Source: Neolewinella antarctica
GTDB taxonomy: Bacteria > Bacteroidota > Bacteroidia > Chitinophagales > Saprospiraceae
Direction of reading: 5' to 3'
Assembly (NCBI RefSeq): GCF_011927835.1
Contig: NZ_JAATJH010000005.1
Span: 390,561 to 454,560, forward strand
DNA length: 64,000 nt
The notes under the pieces were generated by a model. It saw only the letters and a list, made by a program, of their open reading frames with translations, was not told the DNA's origin and did no database searches. The stretch's first letter is position 1. Each line of letters starts with the position of its first letter. The position numbers were made by a program, and so were the translations under genes. Shown one piece after another: positions 22,101 through 28,100 of the stretch.

Positions 22101-25100
22101 GGTGATGGCGGAACTGCCGCGGACCTCGATGTTTTCTACTAGTACTTCACACCCACCTCCGTCGACAATTCTTCCTCGGTAATTACCTTCGGCTAAATTA
22201 GAAAAGGTAAAGCTGGAGTCCGCAGCGTCCGTCTCGCGCGCTACTTCATCACCGTCACCATCACCATCACCATCACCATCAGCTTGGAGCAGGATGTAGG
22301 TATAATTTGCTTGTCCATCGGTGACGTTGAAAGTAACGCGGCCGTCGTTCCTTCCACACTTGGTATCGGCGGTGGTGAAACTCGCCGCCAGCGCGTTGCT
22401 CCCGCCGGGAGTAGCACACTTGGTGATCGAACAGTTATTTTCGTCGGAAACCGTGACGCAGTACTCCACATCACCGGCTAGGTTTTTGATGGTAGAGGTT
22501 GTCAATCCATTAGACCACAGATAAGTGTAATCACCCGTTCCGCCGCCGGGGGTAGTGGTGATGAGCGCATTATTCTCACCGCAGGTAGAAGCGGAAACGC
22601 TTAGGTCGAGCGTGATTGAACTCGGCTCGGTGAAGGTGCCGCGTAGTGTTTTGCTGCAGCCATCGGGGCTGGTAACCACGACGGAATAATCACCGGCGCA
22701 GAAACCGCCGAAGGAACTGCCGCCTTGCTGACCGTTCCAGGAGAAAGTGTAACCGTCCGTTCCGCCAGGGATGCTCACGCTGGCCCGTCCGTCGCAGACG
22801 CCGTTGCAGGAAATGAGTCTAGTTTGGGTTAGCGTCGGGGTGAAATCAGGGTAGGTGTTGACGCTAAAATTAGCGGACCTCCGGCAATCTCTGCTGCGTA
22901 CGGTGACCGTGTAGTCGCCGGGGCCGAGGATCGGGTTCTGCTGATCGGATACTTCTTCCTTGCCGTTGGACCAGCTGTAGGTGAGTGAGCCACCGCCGCC
23001 CGTAGCGGTGATGTTCAACTGCCCGGTTTGACCGGTGCAAACATTGATGTCGGAGCCGCTGATGGTGATGGCGGAACTGCCGCCAACCTCAATATTTTCT
23101 ACTAGTACTTCACACCCACCTCCGTCGACAATTCTTCCTCGGTAATTACCTTCGGCAAGGTTGGAAAAGGTAAAAGTGGAGTCCGCAGCGTCCGTCTCGC
23201 GCGCTACTTCATCACCGTTAGCTTGGAGCAGGACGTAGGTATAATTTGCTTGTCCGTCGGCGACGGTGAAGGTGACGCGGCCATCATTCCTTCCGCACTT
23301 GGTGTCGGCGGCGGTAAAACTTGCGTTCAGCGTACTGCTCCCGGCGGGAGTAGCACACTTGGTGATCGGACAACCGTTCGCATCAGTAACCGTGACGCAG
23401 TATTCTACGCCACCAGTTAAATTACTGACGGTAGCTGAAGTCTGCCCTCCCGCCCAGTTGAAGGTGTAGCTACCCGTTCCGCCGCCGGGAATGGCGGTGA
23501 TGCGGGCGTTGGCTTCGCCGCAAGTAGAAGCGACAACCCGCAGGGCGAGCGTGACGGGGGTGGGTTCGGTAAAGGTGCCGCGCAGCGTTTTGCGACAGCC
23601 GTTGGGGCTGGTCACCACGACGGAGTAGTCACCAGCACAAAAACCGCCGAGGGAACTGCCGCCGTCCTGACCGTTCCAAGAGAAAGTGTAGCGATCCGTC
23701 CCGCCGGGGATGCTCACGCTGGCCCGCCCGTCGCAGACGCCGTTGCAGGAGATGAGGCGGGTTTGGGTTAGGGTTGGAGTGAAATCAGGGAAGGTGTTGA
23801 CGCTAAAATTAGCGGACCTCCGGCAGTCTTTGCTGCGTACGGTGACCGTGTAATCGCCGGGTCCGAGGATCGGGTTCTGCTGATCGGATACTTCTTCCTT
23901 GCCGTTGGACCAGCTGTAGGTGAGTGAGCCACCGCCCCCCGTAGCGGTGATGTTCAACTGCCCGGTTTGACCGGTGCAAACATTGATGTCGGAGCCGCTG
24001 ATGGTGATGGCGGAACTGCCGCCAACCTCAATATTTTCTACTAGTACTTCACACCCACCTCCGTCGACAATTCTTCCTCGGTAATTACCTTCGGCAAGGT
24101 TGGAAAAGGTAAAAGTGGAGTCCGCAGCGTCCGTCTCGCGCGCTACTTCATCACCGTTAGCTTGGAGCAGGACGTAGGTATAATTTGCTTGTCCGTCGGC
24201 GACGGTGAAGGTGACGCGGCCATCATTCCTTCCGCACTTGGTGTCGGCGGCGGTAAAACTTGCGTTCAGCGTACTGCTCCCGGCGGGAGTAGCACACTTG
24301 GTGATCGGACAACCGTTCGCATCAGTAACCGTGACGCAGTATTCTACGCCACCAGTTAAATTACTGACGGTAGCTGAAGTCTGCCCTCCCGCCCAGTTGA
24401 AGGTGTAGCTACCCGTTCCGCCGCCGGGAATGGCGGTGATGCGGGCGTTGGCTTCGCCGCAAGTAGAAGCGACAACCCGCAGGGCGAGCGTGACGGGGGT
24501 GGGTTCGGTAAAGGTGCCGCGCAGCGTTTTGCGACAGCCGTTAGGGCTGGTCACCACGACGGAGTAGTCACCAGCACAAAAACCGCCGAGAGAACTGCCG
24601 CCGTCCTGACCGTTCCAGGAAAAGGTATAGCCATCCGTCCCGCCGGGGATGCTCACGCTGGCCCGCCCGTCGCAAACGCCGTTGCAGGAGATAAGGCTGG
24701 TTTGGGTTAGGGTTGGGTTAAAATCTGGGTAGGTGTTGACGCTAAAATTAGCGGACCTCCGGCAGTCTCTGCTGCGCACGGTAACCGTGTAGTCGCCGGG
24801 GCCGAGGATTGGGTTCTGCTGATCGGATACTACGTCCGTACCGTCGAACCAACTGTAAGTAAATCCTCCGCCGCCCCCCGAAGTGGTGATGTTAAGCTGT
24901 CCGGTTTGGCCGGCACAGACGGTGATGTCGGAGCCACGGATGGTGATGGCGGAGCTACCGGGAACGTTGATTTCTTCCAGGGTAGCTACGCAGCTGCCTC
25001 CGTCGACGATGCGCGCGCGGTACTTACCGACTGCGAGGTTGGAAAAGGTGAAGCTTTCAGTCGGCGCATTCGTTTCCCGGGCCACTTCCTCTCCGCCGTC

Positions 25101-28100
25101 GGAACGGCTAAGAGTGTACGTGTAAGTCGGTCGACCTCCGGTGACGTTGACGGTAACCCGGCCGTTGTCCGCACCACATTTGGCCGCCGTGGTGGTGAAA
25201 CTCGCCGCCAGCGCATTGCTCCCGGCAGGAGTAGCGCACTTGGTGATCGGACAACCGTTCGCATCAGTAACCGTGACGCAATATTCTACGCCACCGGTTA
25301 AATTACTGACGGTAGCTGACGTTTGACCCCCCGCCCAGTTGAAGGTGTAGCCACCCGTCCCGCCGCCGGGAATGGCGGTGATGCGGGCATTGGCTTCGCC
25401 GCAAGTAGAAGCGACAACCCGCAAGGCGAGCGTGACGGGGGTGGGTTCGGTGAAGGTGCCGCGCAGCGTTTTGCGACAGCCGTTAGGGCTGGTCACCACG
25501 ACGGAGTAGTCACCGGCACAAAAACCGCCGAGGGAGCTGCCGCCTACCTGACCGTTCCAGGAAAAAGTGTAGCCGTCCGTGCCGCCGGGAATGCTCACGC
25601 TGGCCCGCCCGTCGCAGACGCCGTTGCAGGAGATGAGGCGGGTTTGGGTTAGGGTTGGGTTGAAATCTGGATAAGTGTTGACGCTAAAATTAGCGGACCT
25701 CCGGCAGTCTCTGCTGCGCACGGTAACCGTGTAGTCGCCGGGTCCGAGGATCGGATTTTGCTCATTGGATACTACGTCCGTACCGTCGAACCAACTGTAA
25801 GTAAATCCTCCGCCGCCCCCCGAAGTGGTGATGTTAAGCTGCCCCGTCTGACCGGCACAGACGGTGATGTCGGAACCACGAATGGTAATGGCGGAACTGC
25901 CGGTAACGTTGATTTCTTCTAAAGTAGCTACGCAGCTACCTCCGTCGACGATGCGCGCGCGGTACTTGCCTACCGCCAGGTTGGAAAAGGTGAAGCTTTC
26001 AGTCGGCGCGTCCGTTTCCCGCGCTACCTCCTGACCATCTTCGGAACGGCTAAGAATGTACGTGTAGCTCGGTCGTCCTCCGGTGATGTTGACGGTAACC
26101 CGGCCGTTATCCGCACCACATTTGGCCGCCGTGGTGGTGAAGCTCGCCGCCAGCGCATTGCTCCCGCCGGGGGTCGCGCACTTGGTGATCGGACAACCGT
26201 TCGCGTCAGCAATCGTGACGCAGTACTCCGTGCCACCAGTCAGGTTGCTGATAGTTGCTGAAGTCTGCCCCCCGGCCCAGTTGAAGGTGTAGCCACCCGT
26301 CCCGCCGCCGGGAATGGCGGTGATGCGGGCGTTGGCTTCGCCACAGGTAGAAGCGGAAACCCGCAAATCGAGCGTGATCGGACTCGGCTCGGTAAAGGTG
26401 CCGGGCAGCGTTTTGCTGCAGCCGTTAGGGCTGGTGACCACGACGGAGTAATCGCCGGCGCAGAAGCCACCGAGAGAACTGCCGCCCACCTGACCGTTCC
26501 AGGAAAAGGTATAGCCATCCGTCCCGCCGGGGATGCTCACGCTGGCCCGCCCGTCGCAAACGCCGTTGCAGGAGATAAGGCTGGTTTGGGTTAGGGTTGG
26601 GTTAAAATCTGGGTAGGTGTTGACGCTAAAATTAGCGGACCTCCGGCAGTCTCTGCTGCGCACGGTAACCGTGTAGTCGCCGGGGCCGAGGATTGGGTTC
26701 TGCTCATTGGATACTACGTCCGTACCGTCGAACCAACTGTAAGTAAATCCTCCGCCGCCCCCCGAAGTGGTGATGTTAAGCTGTCCGGTTTGGCCGGCAC
26801 AGACGGTGATGTCGGAGCCACGGATGGTGATGGCGGAGCTACCGGGAACGTTGATTTCTTCCAGGGTAGCTACGCAGCTGCCTCCGTCGACGATGCGCGC
26901 GCGGTACTTGCCTACCGCCAGGTTGGAAAAGGTGAAGCTTTCAGTCGGCGCATTCGTTTCCCGGGCCACTTCCTCTCCGCCGTCGGAACGGCTAAGAATG
27001 TACGTGTAAGTCGGTCGTCCTCCGGTGACGTTGACGGTAACCCGGCCGTTATCCGCACCACATTTTGCCGCCGTGGTGGTGAAGCTCGCCGCCAGCGCAT
27101 TGCTCCCGCCGGGGGTCGCGCACTTGGTGATCGGACAACCGTTCGCATCAGTAACCGTGACGCAGTACTCCGTGCCACCAGTCAGGTTGCTGATAGTTGC
27201 TGACGTCTGCCCCCCGGCCCAGTTGAAGGTGTAGCCACCCGTCCCGCCACCGGGAATGGCGGTGATGCGGGCGTTGGCTTCGCCACAGGTAGAAGCGGAA
27301 ACCCGCAAATCGAGCGTGATCGGACTCGGCTCGGTAAAGGTGCCGCGCAGCGTTTTGCGACAGCCGTTAGGGCTGGTAATTACTACGGAGTAGTCACCGG
27401 CACAAAAACCGCCGAGGGAGCTGCCGCCTACCTGACCGTTCCAAGAAAAAGTGTAACCATCCGTTCCGCCAGGGATGCTTACGGATGCCCGCCCGTCACA
27501 GACGCCGTTGCAGGAGATGAGGCGGGTTTGGGTGAGGGTGGGGGTGAAGTCTGGGTAAGTGCTCACGTTGAAATCAGCGGATCGACGGCATCCACCCTGA
27601 TCCGTTACCTGCACGATGTAACTACCCGCGGCAAGCACGGGATCTTCTACCTGCGACACTTCGGTTGTACCTCTAAACCACCGGAAGGTGTAGCTCCCCG
27701 TCCCCCCGGAGACGTTAATGTTGATCTGGCCCGATGTGCCGGCGCATACGGTAGGACTGGTGCCTGAAATAGTGAGGTTCGCCCTGCGGGAGACGGAGAG
27801 GTCAGTTAGGGTGGTGGAGCAACTGCTGCCGTCGGTTACAATTACGCTATAATCACCAGCGGCAAGGCTGTTGAACGTGTAACTAGTGGCCGTCGTTACG
27901 GCAGATCGGTTTACTTCATCGCCACCGGCGTTGCGCAAGATATAAGTATAGCTACCGTTACCACTCGTTACGTTCACGTTAACGGAGCCATTATTTGCTC
28001 CGCAACTAGCGGTACTCGTACTGGCAGTAGCCGTGAGGCCAGAACTGGTGCGAAGGGTCGCACACGCTACCCGGCTACAGTCGTTTTGGTCCTGCACGGT

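Noticed and set aside
10681..27560. CRISPR-like or intergenic tandem repeats
   Set aside because: The repeats are in frame, encode protein domains and lie inside one intact gene.
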